Below are positions 1 through 12,566 of a stretch of DNA of 64,000 bases, in pieces; the first letter of the stretch is position 1; each line of letters begins with the position of its first letter. Made by a program: the position numbers and the translations under genes. Under the pieces are notes generated by a model, which saw nothing but the letters and a program-made list of their open reading frames with translations, was not told the origin of the DNA and did not search any database. This DNA comes from Fusarium oxysporum f. sp. lycopersici 4287 (lineage: Eukaryota > Ascomycota > Sordariomycetes > Hypocreales > Nectriaceae): positions 3,918,402 to 3,982,401 of the forward strand of contig NC_030989.1 in NCBI RefSeq assembly GCF_000149955.1, read 5' to 3'.

Positions 1-837
1 AGATGACCCTCGAAGACGAATGGAAGTCCGATTACAAGCTATATAACAAACCGAGCTTCACAGAAGCAATGTCGGCTCTCTCGACAATGGTCTTTGCCTA
101 TGCTGGCACGCCCCTATTCTTCCCTATTGCTGCAGAGATGCGCGATCCGCGCCATTATACCAAAGCGATGCTCCTCTGCCAGTCCGTTGCAACTGCGACA
201 TATATCATTGTGGGAGTTATTATCTACTACTACTGTGGCTCCTATGTTGCCTCGCCTGCTCTGGGATCGGCTGGCAAGACTATTAAGCAAGTTGCTTACG
301 GCCTTGCTTTGCCAGGTCTGATCGTTGGTGCAACCATCAATGCTCATGTAAGTACTTGATATGAATAAAATTCAGCCTTAGAACAAAATGAGTACTGATA
401 CAAAAGCTCTATAGGTTACAGGAAAATACGTGTTCGTTCGAGTCCTTCGAGGCTCGAGGCATCTCACAGCCAACACCCTCACTCACTGGGCTACATGGCT
501 AGGCCTGACCTTTGCTGCAGCCTTGTTAGCCTACATAATAGCGAGTGCAATCCCTGTTTTTGGAAGTCTCGTGTCTCTTGTTGGAGCTCTCCTAGGTACA
601 CTGCAAACGTTTCAGCCATATGGTTGCTTCTGGTTATACGATAACTGGAGCGCAGGCAAGCAGGAGAGATCTCTAAAGTGGATTCTCATGGTTATATGGA
701 GCAGTTTTATCATCCTTTCTGGAATGTTTCTGATGATTGCTGGAACATATGGATCTGTTATTGGTGTTATTGACTCTTATAAGGTGTCAGGAGGATCAGC
801 TGCCTTTTCGTGTGCTGACAACTCCAACTCTGTCTAG
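1..837 (+). CDS. Neutral amino acid transporter, Mtr/AAAP type (3' part)
   Basis: Plasma-membrane amino acid/proton symporter of the Aa_trans (AAAP) family, closest in feel to the Neurospora N-system permease Mtr. The 5' part lies outside the window, so the first ~200 residues expected for this ~450-aa family are missing. Exon 1-347 and exon 415-837 are joined by a 67-nt intron with a GTAAGT donor at 348; the splice is phase 0 and gives INAHV-TGKYVFVRVLR, a characteristic stretch between membrane helices in this family. Several hydrophobic segments are visible (TMVFAYAGTPLFFPIAAEM, ATYIIVGVIIYYYC, TFAAALLAYIIASAIP, WILMVIWSSFIILSGMF). Stop is TAG at 835-837. Family assignment is firm; substrate (neutral/aromatic amino acids) is inferred. 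Confidence 0.85.
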
Positions 838-1288
838 GACCAATTTCTTTGACGAAGGCAGTCAAGAATGGCACAGAGTAAACACAGTCCGCGACGTTAT
901 AAGCAATTAATACATCATGTTTGTTATTGTGTAGCATGAGTCGTATTCCCGATAAGGCCATTACATTACCTTAGGTAGGTAAGGTAGTCTCCAAAAAAAA
1001 GCGGTCGGAGTTAGGCAAATTTTCTTAATGCCCCTCCCACTATCATTCACGCCTACCTAAGTTTACTCTCATCATCCTTATTCCGACAGATCTTCATCTA
1101 TACATTCCCATAGCCATATTATTATTTGCATCTGTCTGAGCTATTCGATATCTGTCATATAATACGCCATATCGGAGAACTGTCTGAGTGAGATCGAGTC
1201 AGATCATCGGAGCTGGTTCGGCATCTACACCAAGTACAAAAATCTTCACATTGATATTACATTCGAGGGGATCTATTTTAATAAGGTC
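838..1288. other. Intergenic region
   Basis: Holds the 3' flank of the transporter and the promoter/leader of the next gene. A TACCTTA/TAAGGTA inverted repeat with a 6-nt spacer lies at 967-986. No coding sequence or RNA gene seen. Confidence 0.6.
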
Positions 1289-2191
1289 ATGTCTCTTACC
1301 TGGCGTATCTCCGTTAACGGGGAGGCCGATAGTCCAGAAGACTATCTTTCAACTTCCTTGGGCGTCATCTTCCCCGACGATATCACAAATCAACACGGCG
1401 ATGCGGAACACAACCTCTCATATGCCTCACCTCATCTCCCCAAGCCTCTTGTTATCGACCTCGCCGACCCTGTGAAGGAGGATGACCGCAAGCTATTCTC
1501 ACATTACCTCTGGAACGCTTCACTTCTGCTCGCCGAGTTCATCGAGGCCGACTCTCTCAGCATTCCTCTTGAGAAGCCTCGTGAGGCACAGGACATCATT
1601 TCATTCAGCGTGAAGGGACTTGAGACTCTTGAGCTCGGAGCCGGAACCGCGTTGCCGAGTATCATGGGTGGCCTGCTAGGCGCAAAGCGTGTCGTTGTCA
1701 CAGACTATCCAGCTGAGCCCGTCCTCAAAACCCTTAGCACGAACGTCGCTCGCAACATCCAGCCCTCTCTATCACCCGCCGGTGCCGAGACAACCCCCTT
1801 TTCCGCAGTCTCCGTCCAAGGCCATTCCTGGGGTGAGCTCGAAGATCCATTCAGCGCATCAGCTGCTCACTCATTCGACCGTGTCATCGCTGCCGATTGT
1901 CTCTGGATGCCCTGGCAGCACGAAAACCTACACCGCTCCATCGCCCACTTCCTTAAGCAAACCCCCGAGGCCCGGTGTTGGGTTGTCGCTGGTTTCCATA
2001 CTGGCCGAACAAAGATGAGCGGATTTTATGATGCAGCGGCGCTTCAGAAGGTCGGACTCGAGGTTGAAAGGATCTGGGAGAGAGATTGTAACGGCGAAGA
2101 GAGAGTATGGGATATTGAGCGTGAGGACGACATTACGGTGCGCAAGAGATGGCTCGTTGTCGCTTCGCTGAAGTGGATTTCGATATCATGA
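1289..2191 (+). CDS. SAM-dependent methyltransferase, Nnt1/METTL21-like (Methyltransf_16)
   Basis: Intronless 300-aa protein. It carries a class I methyltransferase SAM-binding motif LELGAGTALPSI near residue 113, an acidic post-motif (VVVTDYP) and the strand FDRVIAADCLW, the place where METTL21/Nnt1 relatives carry their (D/E)xx(Y/F/W) motif. Fungal members are annotated as nicotinamide N-methyltransferase or as EF1A N-terminal lysine methyltransferase (yeast Efm7/Nnt1), so a protein substrate is likely but not shown. The ATG at 1289 (GGTCATGTCT) is the first in frame before the conserved region, and length fits the family. It is convergent with the Vps3-like gene downstream. Fold: confident; substrate: unknown. 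Confidence 0.75.
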   Translation: MSLTWRISVNGEADSPEDYLSTSLGVIFPDDITNQHGDAEHNLSYASPHLPKPLVIDLADPVKEDDRKLFSHYLWNASLLLAEFIEADSLSIPLEKPREAQDIISFSVKGLETLELGAGTALPSIMGGLLGAKRVVVTDYPAEPVLKTLSTNVARNIQPSLSPAGAETTPFSAVSVQGHSWGELEDPFSASAAHSFDRVIAADCLWMPWQHENLHRSIAHFLKQTPEARCWVVAGFHTGRTKMSGFYDAAALQKVGLEVERIWERDCNGEERVWDIEREDDITVRKRWLVVASLKWISIS

Positions 2192-2689
2192 GGCTTATAT
2201 GAGACGTCGAGAAGCCCGGCAAATTCATTGAGTAAGAAGGAAAAGAAGAGGCTTTAAATACCATGACTACCTTACGCTCGGGCTCCGGGAACCACTTGAG
2301 CTCATCATGGCGGAGTAAGACAATTCTTCTAGTTGCGTCTTCTCTACTTCATTGATTGGCTCTCCTCCCTGAGACGACTCGACTACCGCCCGCAGAATGA
2401 GGCGGAGCGACGACTTCGTGAGGGGCGGATACGGAGTAAGATGGACGCTCTCCGGTTGTAAAAACAACAGTTGGAGGGTGACTGGTTAGAGTGGTAGACA
2501 AATCATGCGAAGTGAGGAAAAGCTTAAACTGTACGAAGATACAAATGTGTTAGATGCATATGATCACGATATCAAGGATAGATAGGCAATGCCCCAGAAT
2601 TATGATGTATATATTCTCTGTACATACGCTTGCTATGGATCCCCCTCTTTATAAAATGAAACAGCCCAGCTTACTTGGCTGGGGACATA
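2192..2689. other. Convergent intergenic region
   Basis: Shared 3' space between the methyltransferase (+) and the Vps3-like gene (-). Only short overlapping ORFs; nothing recognisable. Confidence 0.6.
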
Positions 2690-5600
2690 TTAATTCGAAG
2701 CTTCAATGCTCGGCCCCTTCTCATCAATCTTGGCAACGCGATCGTAGCTTACGCGCAAGTTTTGCGCTCCGCTCAGGGCGCGGGTCAGCATCGCTTCGTG
2801 CCGCTCTCCCACAAGACGCTTAAGTGCTCCAACTAAGAAGCCTGCGATAATGTCGACAGACCAGTCATCAGGGATAAGACTGAGTACGTCGTCAATCTCG
2901 AACCAGCCGCCAAACCGCTCCAGGAGCGCTCCAGTCTGCTCGAGACGATCGCTGATGTTTTCAAGAGTGAGCAACTCATGGAGAACAACGTTAAAAAGGC
3001 GGCGTTGTTCCTCAAAAGATGGTCGTTGAGATGGAGCTGCGCCAGTTGTGCTTGCGCCACCTCGTAGACAATATGAAACTGCGGTATCATAGTCGCCCAA
3101 GTTGTGGACCAGAAGGCGTAGGGCATCGCCGTGTTTGCATTCTCGGCCAGCAAGTATGATGGTCTCGGGCACCAAAAGATCATCAGGCAGTTTAGAGATT
3201 CGATCTCTTATTGCTGCTGCGTCATAATCATTGGCTTCGCCCAAGAGTTGAAGTAGCCTCAAACGGCTGTGCCAGACCTCGTTGTCGTCTGGGGCGTTGT
3301 CCCGAAGGAAGTGGCTGTATGCAGGCTTAGGAGGCTGCAAACCGCGGTATGCCTCATATGTCGCTCTGACCAAAGTTTGGCTCTCATCAGATGACTCTAA
3401 ATCGTAAACGACCACGTCAAGGTAGTACGCCATCAGATCGTTGATATAGGTGGTATGGCCTTTACCAAAGACCAAGTGCTCGAGGTAGTACTTTACTGCA
3501 TCAGGTGCTTCCTCTCGCAAGATTGCAACGGCTTGCGCGGGCTCAAATTTGGGTGCTCGTCCCTTGTCTTCAGTAAAAACTTGAACACCAAGCTTTGGGT
3601 TGCGATTTGCAAGCCACACACCATATTCTTGGACAAGAGCCTGGCTGCTGATCTTGGTCAGATACTCGCGAACTCGCTGCTCTCCTTCACGGAGTTCCTG
3701 CCCTACGTCCTGCTCGCCTTCGATAATCCGCCTCCAAGTGGCCAGAACATCTCCTGACAGTTTCCGGCTCTGGTACAGGCGACTTAGCACGAAGAGTCGA
3801 TGGTATGTTTCGAGTAAATCGACTGCGCGGTCAAAGCAGTCGACGCCCTTATCCACAATCTCGTATAGCTCAGATCTCACAACGCCTCCCTTGCCCAACC
3901 CCTTGGGTGAGTGTTGATCAATCTCGAGAAGCACGAGCAGCAGCGCGGCATCAACTGTATGAAACACTTCTCTCTCGTCGGCCACACTGCCGAATCCTTT
4001 CTTCTTGCGCCATGTTCCAAGAAATCTTCGAAGAAAGTGCATCGTCCTCGGCTCCAGTGTTCCAATACTGTCCTTTGATGTCATCTGGAACTCCCTGCTT
4101 CTGAGGTAAGCATCGGCGGTTCTCCTCACGCCGCCATATATCCAGATCCCGCGTGAGCCTTCTATTATCTCGTTTCGAACGCTAGGAATCAGCGAAAGAA
4201 CCACTCTGGGGTCAAGACCACTCTCGATCAGCACTTCTTCAAGAGCTTTCATGTCTTTTTCCGTGAACTGCTTGTCTTCAGGAGACTTTAGTAAGTTCGT
4301 CAAAAGCAAGATGCCAGCTTTCTGCCGTATATATCCATAAGTCATAAATTCCAACTCGCTTTGCGGTTCCCGGCCCCTGATAGAGTTAATAGTGGTGAAT
4401 ATCGCCTGTCTGTCCAGCTCGGCAGGGTTAAAAATATCTCCGACACAAGCTGCTTCCAAGGCGGCGTCAAGTTGTATAAGTAAAGGATTGCGAATAGCCC
4501 ACCAGATGCGGCTTCCACTCCAGACTGCCAGTCTTGCCTGAGCCTTGGCAAGTTGTCGAGCAAATTCCTCGCCTTCTGCATTACGATTTGCCTCCCATTC
4601 TTCTGGCAATGATTCCTCGTCCTGTGAGTCAATGTTTCTGTCAAAGAGCTCTTTCTCTTTCGAGAGGTGTTCTATTGACAACGCTGTCCTCGAGTCTGGT
4701 GTCTTGGCTGAAGATGAAGGATCAGGGGTACCAGGCGATATTGAAACAGAGAAAGGTGTGTATCGCCTTTGCGACAATTTCTGAACAATTTCATCAAATC
4801 GCGTTTCTTCGCTGCCAGCAAGGGAACGAATGCCATAGACCCCATCAGCTTCTCTAGCTGTCAACCAGAACTTCTGTGGGTTTGGGTCTGAGCCCGCGTC
4901 AAATCTTTGGATCTCTAGCCCATATTCCAAGCCATCCTTTTCTCTCGTCATCGAGGCTAGAACATAACCATCTTCTTCCTGCATCGACAATGGTTGTGAT
5001 GAGTTGGCATCTAAAGGCGGGCTATCTACGACGACTTCTTTGGGGTATCTGGTAAACTCGAGAGTAGGCCTCGTAGGATCGCCATCCAGATTTACAAACA
5101 TGCCGATCCCCGGCTCCAAAGGGTCAGTTCCAGTGACAATCAGGAATTCGTCAGGGGTCGGAGAAGTGATGTGAGGCTTGAGAAAAACGGAGCCAGGTCT
5201 TGGCCGAGGGTCAGTCGACTGAGAAGGAGTGCCTGATGGCGAAGGTGCAGCTGGGAGAGGTTTATCGAGCGAAGGAGGATTTGGTGTTGAAGCTCTCTCC
5301 ATTGATGGCCTGGGGCTTACTGATGGCTGCGGCGAGGTATTGCGACCAAGGAAATCTTCACCTTCGTTGCCACGATGATCTTGTCGACGGATACTGTCCA
5401 ATATTGAACCTCCCAAGCTTGTGCTCCGACTATGGCTTGGGGCTTCGCTAGATGTGCGGTTTCCGGTCGAAGAGGAGCTTCGGAGTAGCCCACTTGTTGT
5501 ATCCGCTCCAATGCTTTGAGCATGTCCAATTTCACTGGGCGAAGTTGTTTCTTCCAAGGATGAAATGCTCATCAAGGGGATCTTGAGTTGTTGTTCCACA

Positions 5601-6379
5601 TCGATAAGCGCATACGACTTAGAGTCTGCCACACAAGCGATTGAGTCCCTACGGACTGACAGGGTGCTTCCAGAGAAGTCGATTTTCTTTATTGCGTAAG
5701 CGGTGGGCAGTCATTCTATGCGCTGATACGTACCTTAAAAGCGCGCGCGTCCTCGCCCACACGCACGACTTGGATCTTTCGCATAAGAGAGAGGAGGATA
5801 GTGACACCTCCGCCTCTCTCTGCACTTCCATCGTCGAACAAGGGCTCATTCAGATCAATGCCACCTATCCAACTACAGTTCTTGACTAGAGTTGTTCCAA
5901 AAACAGGGCTAAGTTCGGGAAGGGAATAGAAAGTGACGGTCCAATTGCATAGAATACATGCTTTGCCGACACGAGGTAGTAGGAGGATTTGCTGAACGCC
6001 GGGTCGCGAGTTCGGAGTGCCTGGAGTTTCGACATATTGAGGACATAGTCGAGATGCGAGGATATAAACGGGTTGCCCAGATCGATCGTTTGGGTCTGGT
6101 GGAATTTGTACGAAGTGAAGCAGCTCTGAGGCAGATGTGCCAACGTACAGATTCGCATCTACATGCGCAAAGGTCAACTATGAGCGCAAACGCTCAGTAT
6201 CCATGCCGAAACTACTTACCTAGATAGTCTACGCAGTTGATCTTGATATCATCTTTGGAGCCGTCTGCAGAAAGTGGTACCTCGTCCAATAAAGTCCTGA
6301 GAACATAAGGGCCAACCTCGCGACTGGTTAGCCCTGGGCTTGTAATTGAAGGCCCATCGCCTGAGCCATCTGATGTCAT
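2690..6379 (-). CDS. VPS3: Vps3/TGFBRAP1-like CORVET tethering subunit (CNH + Vps39 domains)
   Basis: Model complement(join(2690..5686,5734..6158,6220..6379)), 1193 aa. Both introns are short (GTACGT donor at 5733, 47 nt; GTAAGT donor at 6219, 61 nt) and restore one frame through the CNH beta-propeller, including CVDYL-DANLYVGTSASELLHF at the first junction and ARAFK-KIDFSGSTLSVRRD at the second. The CNH domain spans roughly residues 40-420 and is split by a Ser/Pro-rich low-complexity insert (about 245-345). The helical C-terminal half contains Vps39-type domains. Vps3 gives the CORVET complex its Rab5-binding specificity during endosome fusion. The start ATG (6379) is the first in frame. 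It is divergent from COY1, 528 nt away. TGFBRAP1-like versus Vps39-like is the main ambiguity; the long split CNH favours Vps3. Confidence 0.82.
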
Positions 6380-6907
6380 AGCGACGTTGTTATCAACAGC
6401 ATCATTTGAGCGAACAGCGTATGTCGTGTTGTGCCTCCTCGAGTTCGAAAACGTTGTATCCAGGCACCCGAGGCTGGCTGGCGTATGTTGACATCAGTCA
6501 AGTGGATCAACGTACCTGAAGCTCTAGAAGCTGACGGGATGTTGAGTGGATAGGCACCGGGCTTATAATTAGTGGCTGTGTTCACTGAGCTGCAAGGCTG
6601 CGGGGGATCAGTCCATGGAACTGCCCCTGTAACCTTGGCGTTATCAGCCTGACAGCTCTCGTGGCCAATAAGCTTGTATGACACGCGCAACCTGGCCCCA
6701 AGTTATCAAGGAGGCAGACGAAACACATTCCTTCCTATTTATCAGCACAACCTCATGGCTTCCATTTAATCACGACAGCAACGAGCTCCTACGACCATTG
6801 AACGATAGTATCAACTGCAAAACACTCGCTTTAACACGTCCGCGGCGTTCAAGGCTGCCATATCCACTCCTTTGCGCCGCCCCTGATCATCAACCCAATA
6901 CAACGCC
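6380..6907. promoter_or_regulatory. Bidirectional promoter between VPS3-like and COY1-like genes
   Basis: 528 nt separate two divergent start codons (6379 minus, 6908 plus). It must hold both leaders and promoters. Both products act in membrane trafficking, so co-expression is plausible. No specific factor site stands out. Confidence 0.5.
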
Positions 6908-9180
6908 ATGACTGACGCAGCCGTCGAAGCCGCTCTGGCGAGCACAACTGAAGCCCCTACGCCTGCGCCCACCTTTGAAGGAGAGAACAAATTTCAGCAT
7001 GCGATATCAGCATGGAGAAGTATGGTTTCCAGCGAACACTAGTGGTAGCAGTTACTAACAGATTGCCTGGGTAGCCATCGATCTCACAACCCTTGTGTCG
7101 AATCTAGACAATACGGCTTCAGACATTGTCGCATACCAGCGGGACTCAACTGTCCAACGTAAAGAACTCGCACAAAAAACTAAAGAATTCCGCAAGCTCG
7201 ACGATGCGGCCAAGCTTACAGAAATCAAGGGACTATTGAAATGTGCCAACAAGATACTATCCTACACCGATACAGACTAACATCATTACAGCCTATCAGA
7301 CCTTTATCGACCTCCTTACGAACCACTCCAAGTCTGTCAACTCGGCATTTCTTCAAACATATGCATCTTTCTCTGATGCTCCAGACCCGTACCCACTTCT
7401 TGAGGCCTCAGTCGATTCTATGCTCTTGTCCGAAGACACCTTACCAAAGATTACCGAAGAAAACCAGCACCTCCAAGAGAATGTTTCAAATCTTTCGAGT
7501 CAACTGGAAGAGACCGAATCAAAGCTTCAGAATGAACGAAAGGTTCGAAGAGAGTTAGAGGAGAACCTAGAGAGCCGTGTTAAGGAAGTTGAGACGTCGT
7601 GGAACGCTGTGCTAGAGGAGAAGACGGATAACTGGGAGGCCAAAGAGAAGGCATTGGAAGATAAACTGGAGAAGCAAGAGCGCCTTCTGACCGAGATGCG
7701 CGCAAGTTACGAGGTCAACCAGCGCCTGGGCAAGAATGGCGACGACCAGGAGGCTCATCGCAACCATGTCTCGAGCGCTGAGCTTGAGATGCTCCACGCA
7801 GATTTGGATCGCACAAGCTCTCGCCTGGCTGAGGTTGAGGCACGAAACGAACAAATGCGGCTGGAGCTGGCACAAGCCAAGTCATCAGCCCAACAACAAC
7901 CTGAGACAAGTCTTGAGGACGATCCGGGATATATGCGTGTGAGGTCAGAGAACCAGTCTATGATCCGCAAGCTGGATGCCGCCCGTGTGGAGAAGGAGGG
8001 TCTCAAACGAGAATTGGATGGCAAGTTGCGATCTATCGAAAGAGAAGTGAACACTCTCAAGGAGGAGAGGGACACATTGAAGAGCAAGGTTCAAAAATGG
8101 AGTGACTACGAAGATATCAAGCAGGAGCTTGAGGTTCTCAAGAGTATTGAGTTCTCCACAGGTGACGATGACGAAGTAAGAGAGCACCTTGAGGCAAAGG
8201 ATGCGGAGGGCAATTCTCTCGAGAAGCTTCTCTTGGCGCGAAACAAGAAGTTGGGCGATGAGTTGACGGTGCTACGTGTTTCGCATAACGATTTACAAAG
8301 TCGACTGGAGGATCTTCAAGAGGAGCTCTCCAAAACTAACGCCGAATTGGAGCGAGCCCAGAAGCTCAACCAGAAACTGGAGAGTGATTTGGAGACAATC
8401 CAGGAGGAGGGTGCCAACGCATTCCCATCTGGTGCATCTGTAGCTGGAACATATGTCACCCGGGCAATGGGCCGCAAGAGTGGCAGAATCTCGCCAACGT
8501 CGTCAATCATTAGTGGTATGGATCCCCGCATGGGAGGAGGCGAGCCCGGCGAACGAGTCTATGGAGGAGGCTCGGGCATGTTGCCCATGGTCACGGCCCA
8601 GCGAGACCGTTATAAGAAGAAGAATGCAGAACTTGAGGAAGAACTGTCAGATACGCACCGAACAGTCTCGCAGCTGCGCCAGGAAGTCGCAGCGCTTCAG
8701 AAAGACAACCTGAATCTCTACGAGAAGACAAGATATGTTTCAACATACAACCGAGGAGGCGGCGCAGCGACATCGTCGGCGTACGGGGCGAATCCAAACC
8801 CATCGACAGTGTCAATTGGCGAAACGGGCAATCCTGGCATCGCCATGGACCGATACCGCCAGGCATACGAGTCCAATATTTCTCCGTTTGCAGCTTTCCG
8901 TGGGCGAGAGTCTGCTCGAGCCTACAAACGGATGAGTCTACCAGAACGCGCAGTCTACTCATTGACACGCACAGTGCTTGCTTCGCGAACCAGCCGAAAC
9001 TTGTTTGCTGCATACTGCGTAGCGCTCCATTTGCTGGTGTTTGTAACTTTGTATTGGCTCGGTTCGTCAGATGTCCAGCGGGTAACTCATCTTGAGTCCG
9101 CCGCGGCAGCGGCAGCTGGAGTTGCTGGGGGCTCACTTGGCAGTCCAATGGACGGAGCGCCTAAAGATCCTGCCAAGTAG
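6908..9180 (+). CDS. COY1: COY1/CASP-family Golgi coiled-coil protein
   Basis: Model join(6908..7019,7075..7242,7292..9180), 722 aa. Intron 1 has donor GTATGG, branch TACTAAC at 7053 and acceptor at 7074; intron 2 has donor GTGCCA, branch ACTAACA near 7276 and acceptor at 7291. The N-terminus FQHAISAWR-TIDLTTLVSNLD is characteristic of CASP proteins. About residues 40-480 are heptad-rich coiled coil dominated by E, K, L and Q. The C-terminal CASP region ends in a single tail anchor (NLFAAYCVALHLLVFVTLYW) followed by a short luminal tail. Yeast Coy1 and human CASP are Golgi membrane golgins that tether COPI vesicles and interact with the COG complex. Length fits the family. Confidence 0.9.
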
Positions 9181-10836
9181 AGAGCGATGCGCCGTCTTGT
9201 TTTGTAAGTGTTTTGCTCAAAAGCCGGAAAGGGAATGTGTCAACGAATCTCCGCGGGAGATGGAACTGTATCAATATCAGGATAGACCTGCGTTAAGACC
9301 GGATCGGCAGTGGAGTCATTGGATATCTGAGATCTCGTGCTATATACCGTACATATTAGGGAAGCAAGTGATATCTCGTGCGTTGGAAGCGAGATCCATG
9401 CCATGCCAAGATGGATGGTATTATTGTGTTGGGTGGTGAGAACCTTGAATTAGACCATAACATGATCCACCTAAGCAACCTCCTCAAGAGAAAATCAAGT
9501 AAACATGTGACAGACTTGTTCTAGACAGTCTCTGAGGTCCGCTAAAACATGCAAGTCATGATGTCGATAGAAGCTTGGCTATATTCGTCTTGATGTGCGA
9601 AAATAGCCCGTCCCAATAAGAGGGGTCGCGGGGCCAGTTGCTATTTTCTGCAGCCGCTGGCCGCTTATCGCGGCCCGTAGACATGCATGATCAGCGGTCC
9701 AATCAGAGACTTGCAGGCTGGCGGCAAGCTACACAAAGCCCTGTATGTAATTTACTCTGGCCAAGGGACTTTGTTTCTCGTTTCTTGGGAGGTCTTGGAT
9801 GTTTTGATGCTGGGACGAGGTTGGTTCGTCAGTGACGCCGAGAGATCTTTGGATCTATTAAAGGGATCTTGGGTTGGCTTGGAGATGGAGAGGGTAACAT
9901 TGAGAGGCTGGAGTGTGACTTGAACTCGAGAGTTTTCGTAGCAACGTGGTCATACGGAAAAGAGAATGCAGTGCAATGGCTCTCATCATTGCTGACTGGG
10001 AATGTATAACCTCTACAGACCACCATACATGTAAACTGGCGGTCTATGTCTAGAGAGCAGGGTCAGATATATGTCTGTGTATTATATCGTAAACGTTCTT
10101 CAATGACAGAATCGACTGCACGAACCCAGATCGCACATGGCAAAGTGCATAAGAAAGCGGAATTGTCATTGTCGTGGCATTTCCTCGTGCTCATCTCCAT
10201 TTCTAAACGCCCATGCATCCATATGCCGACGCCCGAGCCAGGCGCTTAAACTAATCCCTCTGACCAATCACAACCCCGGCAACTCTTCAACAATCAAATG
10301 ATTGGCTCTCGTTACTCAATCTTGTTTCCGGATCACATATGAGCCAGACGTGCATGTCCATCTCAGACATTGGAAAAGGCTGGTGTTTATTTTTGTATCC
10401 AGATCTTGGCAGATAATCCAATCATGGCCATTTACTCAGACCTACCGCCCGTACGCTTAAGCGCGTGTAACAGGGTCTTGGCTGGAGGGGAAGGCTGGTA
10501 TATTAAGAGATGGGTTCGTCGCCTGACGGTGTTGAGAAAGAAAGAGGCAGGAAAAGATCTCTCTGCATTTGTCTGTCTGTATACACTCAAAGACGCTGAG
10601 CGTTCTTTTTTCCTTTTTGTCTCTTATTTCCTTTATCTGTTATTTCCTTATTTCCTAGGGTCAACAAGTTTTCTATCTCAAGTCTCGTTACGGTCGATTA
10701 TCTATAAACATTTTTGTTGTTTCTTGGGTTCTGTTTCTCTTAACGGCATACGTCTTGACGACTCGAAACGATACCGACACGCTTATACCCTCGACATCGT
10801 ACACATCACACATACACCTCTACACACAAGTTCAAG
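9181..10836. other. Intergenic region with pyrimidine-rich promoter
   Basis: 1.66 kb without a supported gene. It includes the COY1 3' flank, CCAAT-type boxes near 9700 and 10263, and a T/C-rich tract at about 10605-10660 typical of fungal core promoters ahead of the secreted-protein gene. Confidence 0.55.
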
Positions 10837-11739
10837 ATGCAATTATCAACATTTGTCACTTCCGTCCTCGCGGTGACTGCCTCTGCAGCACCAACCTATC
10901 CTACTGTTACTGTCACCGATGCTGGATCCGCCATTGACGCATTAGGGTCATTGTCTGGTTACTTCAATTTGGTTGCGGACAAGGTCAAGGCAGTCAAGTC
11001 ATATGGAATGGCTCCTGTCTGTGATCTCTCACAAGCTAAGATGCCTCTTGGTATGCCACCACTATTCAGTGCTTGTTCTCTTTTGGCTAACCAGTGATTT
11101 CAGATGGCCAACTACCTCCGCCGGCTAAGGGCCTGAAGCTGGCTCATGTCGCTATCGGCCGTGGTACGCAAAACTATACATGCGATACCAGCAAGCCTTC
11201 ATCAGCCCCCGTTGCTACTGGTGCTGTAGCCACTCTCTTCAACGGCAGTTGCGTCGCCGCTATGTACCCAGATCTGATCGAACGCATCCCTGGAATGGCC
11301 GTTCACTTCCCTCTGTCAGATGCCAACAAGCTTGGCCCTGCATCTCTCGCTGAGTCTGGTCACCATTATTTCACCGCCGACGGTGTGCCCTTCTTCGACC
11401 TCCGCACACCCAACCAAGACATTGGTGAGGCTCCATGTGCAAAGAACAGCAGCGCTCCTGCTCCATCTCTCTCTGCCAAGGGACAGCTTGGTGAGAATGC
11501 TGTGCCATGGCTCAGACTCACCACCATTGAGGGTGCTACCCACAAGATGAAGGAAGTCTACCGAACTACAACAGCTGGTGGCAGCGCCCCTGCAACTTGC
11601 CAGGGTATGGATGCTGAATTCGAGGTTCAATATGCCACATTGTAAGTGCTTCTTTACGAGATTGAGTACGGAGCACGATGACTAACATTGTACCAGATAT
11701 TGGTTCTGGGCTGGCGATATTGAAGAAGACGATGCGTAA
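10837..11739 (+). CDS. Secreted DUF3455 protein
   Basis: Model join(10837..11050,11104..11641,11697..11739), 264 aa. Introns have GTATGC and GTAAGT donors and CAG acceptors; the final exon adds only YWFWAGDIEEDDA to the C-terminus. Residues 1-19 form a signal peptide (MQLSTFVTSVLAVTASAAP). The rest matches the DUF3455 fold, often loosely labelled 'malate dehydrogenase' in fungal annotations although no dehydrogenase motif is visible: GTQNYTC, VPFFDLRTP, NAVPWLRLTTIEG and a closing QYATLYWFWAG. Four Cys after the signal peptide could form disulfides. Extracellular location is inferred from the signal peptide; function unknown. Confidence 0.85.
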
Positions 11740-12566
11740 AGTGAAAGAAAGGAAGCAAATGGATTTTCATGGATTGGTATTATTTTGCCTTTGATGGTAT
11801 TCTTCTCTTATACACGTAGATAGTATTGTTTTGGACATGTAATATCCCGGATGTTAGCGATGTGGAGGTCAATAATTCAACTTGTGACTTGAGCTTCGAT
11901 TCTTTTGAGTGAATCCGTATGTCGGGGGTTTGACCGGAGCGGAAATCTTTAATGACTTCGAATCATATTATTATAACCATGCGATGCACTTCATAAGCAT
12001 TTGATCCCTCTAATGTTGCAACACAGCTTAATGATCTCCGGCATTCTCCGGGCTCCAGGCTATCGTATTCTGATGGATCTCCCCATGGGGATGCCCACAG
12101 GGCTGATCCCTGAACTCAAGTTGGATTGAAGCTGCAAAAAAGACGACCATCAGTGTAGCTTTCTTTTATAGTATGATTTCCATCATCCAATAGTTCCTTA
12201 AGAGAGTCAAAAATACGCCTCTGCGTTCTCAGCGAGGAACGGTTACCTGCAATACAGAAGAATAGACTTTACGCTGTTCACATATCGACTAAAAACTGGC
12301 ACGAAATCTTGTAAACTCTAGGTACGATGAAAACTAATTCCTAGAGGCAATATACATCCATATTAACGGCTGCAACCTAATAGAGTTTAACACAGACGTC
12401 CACTATAACCCAATGTTATACAGTATCCGTACAAAGATTTGTAGGCGGTTTCGCTTTGCACCTGTCGTGAAGGTACATTTGTGGCACGGAACATGGCCGA
12501 TGGGGTACTGAGGCACTCTCCAAAAGTGGATACTTCGCTACCCTGGACTGCCCATGTCTCCCCCCC

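Noticed and set aside
10370..10876. 168-codon ORF upstream of the DUF3455 gene
   Set aside because: Lies in the C/T-rich promoter/leader and overlaps the real start in another frame.
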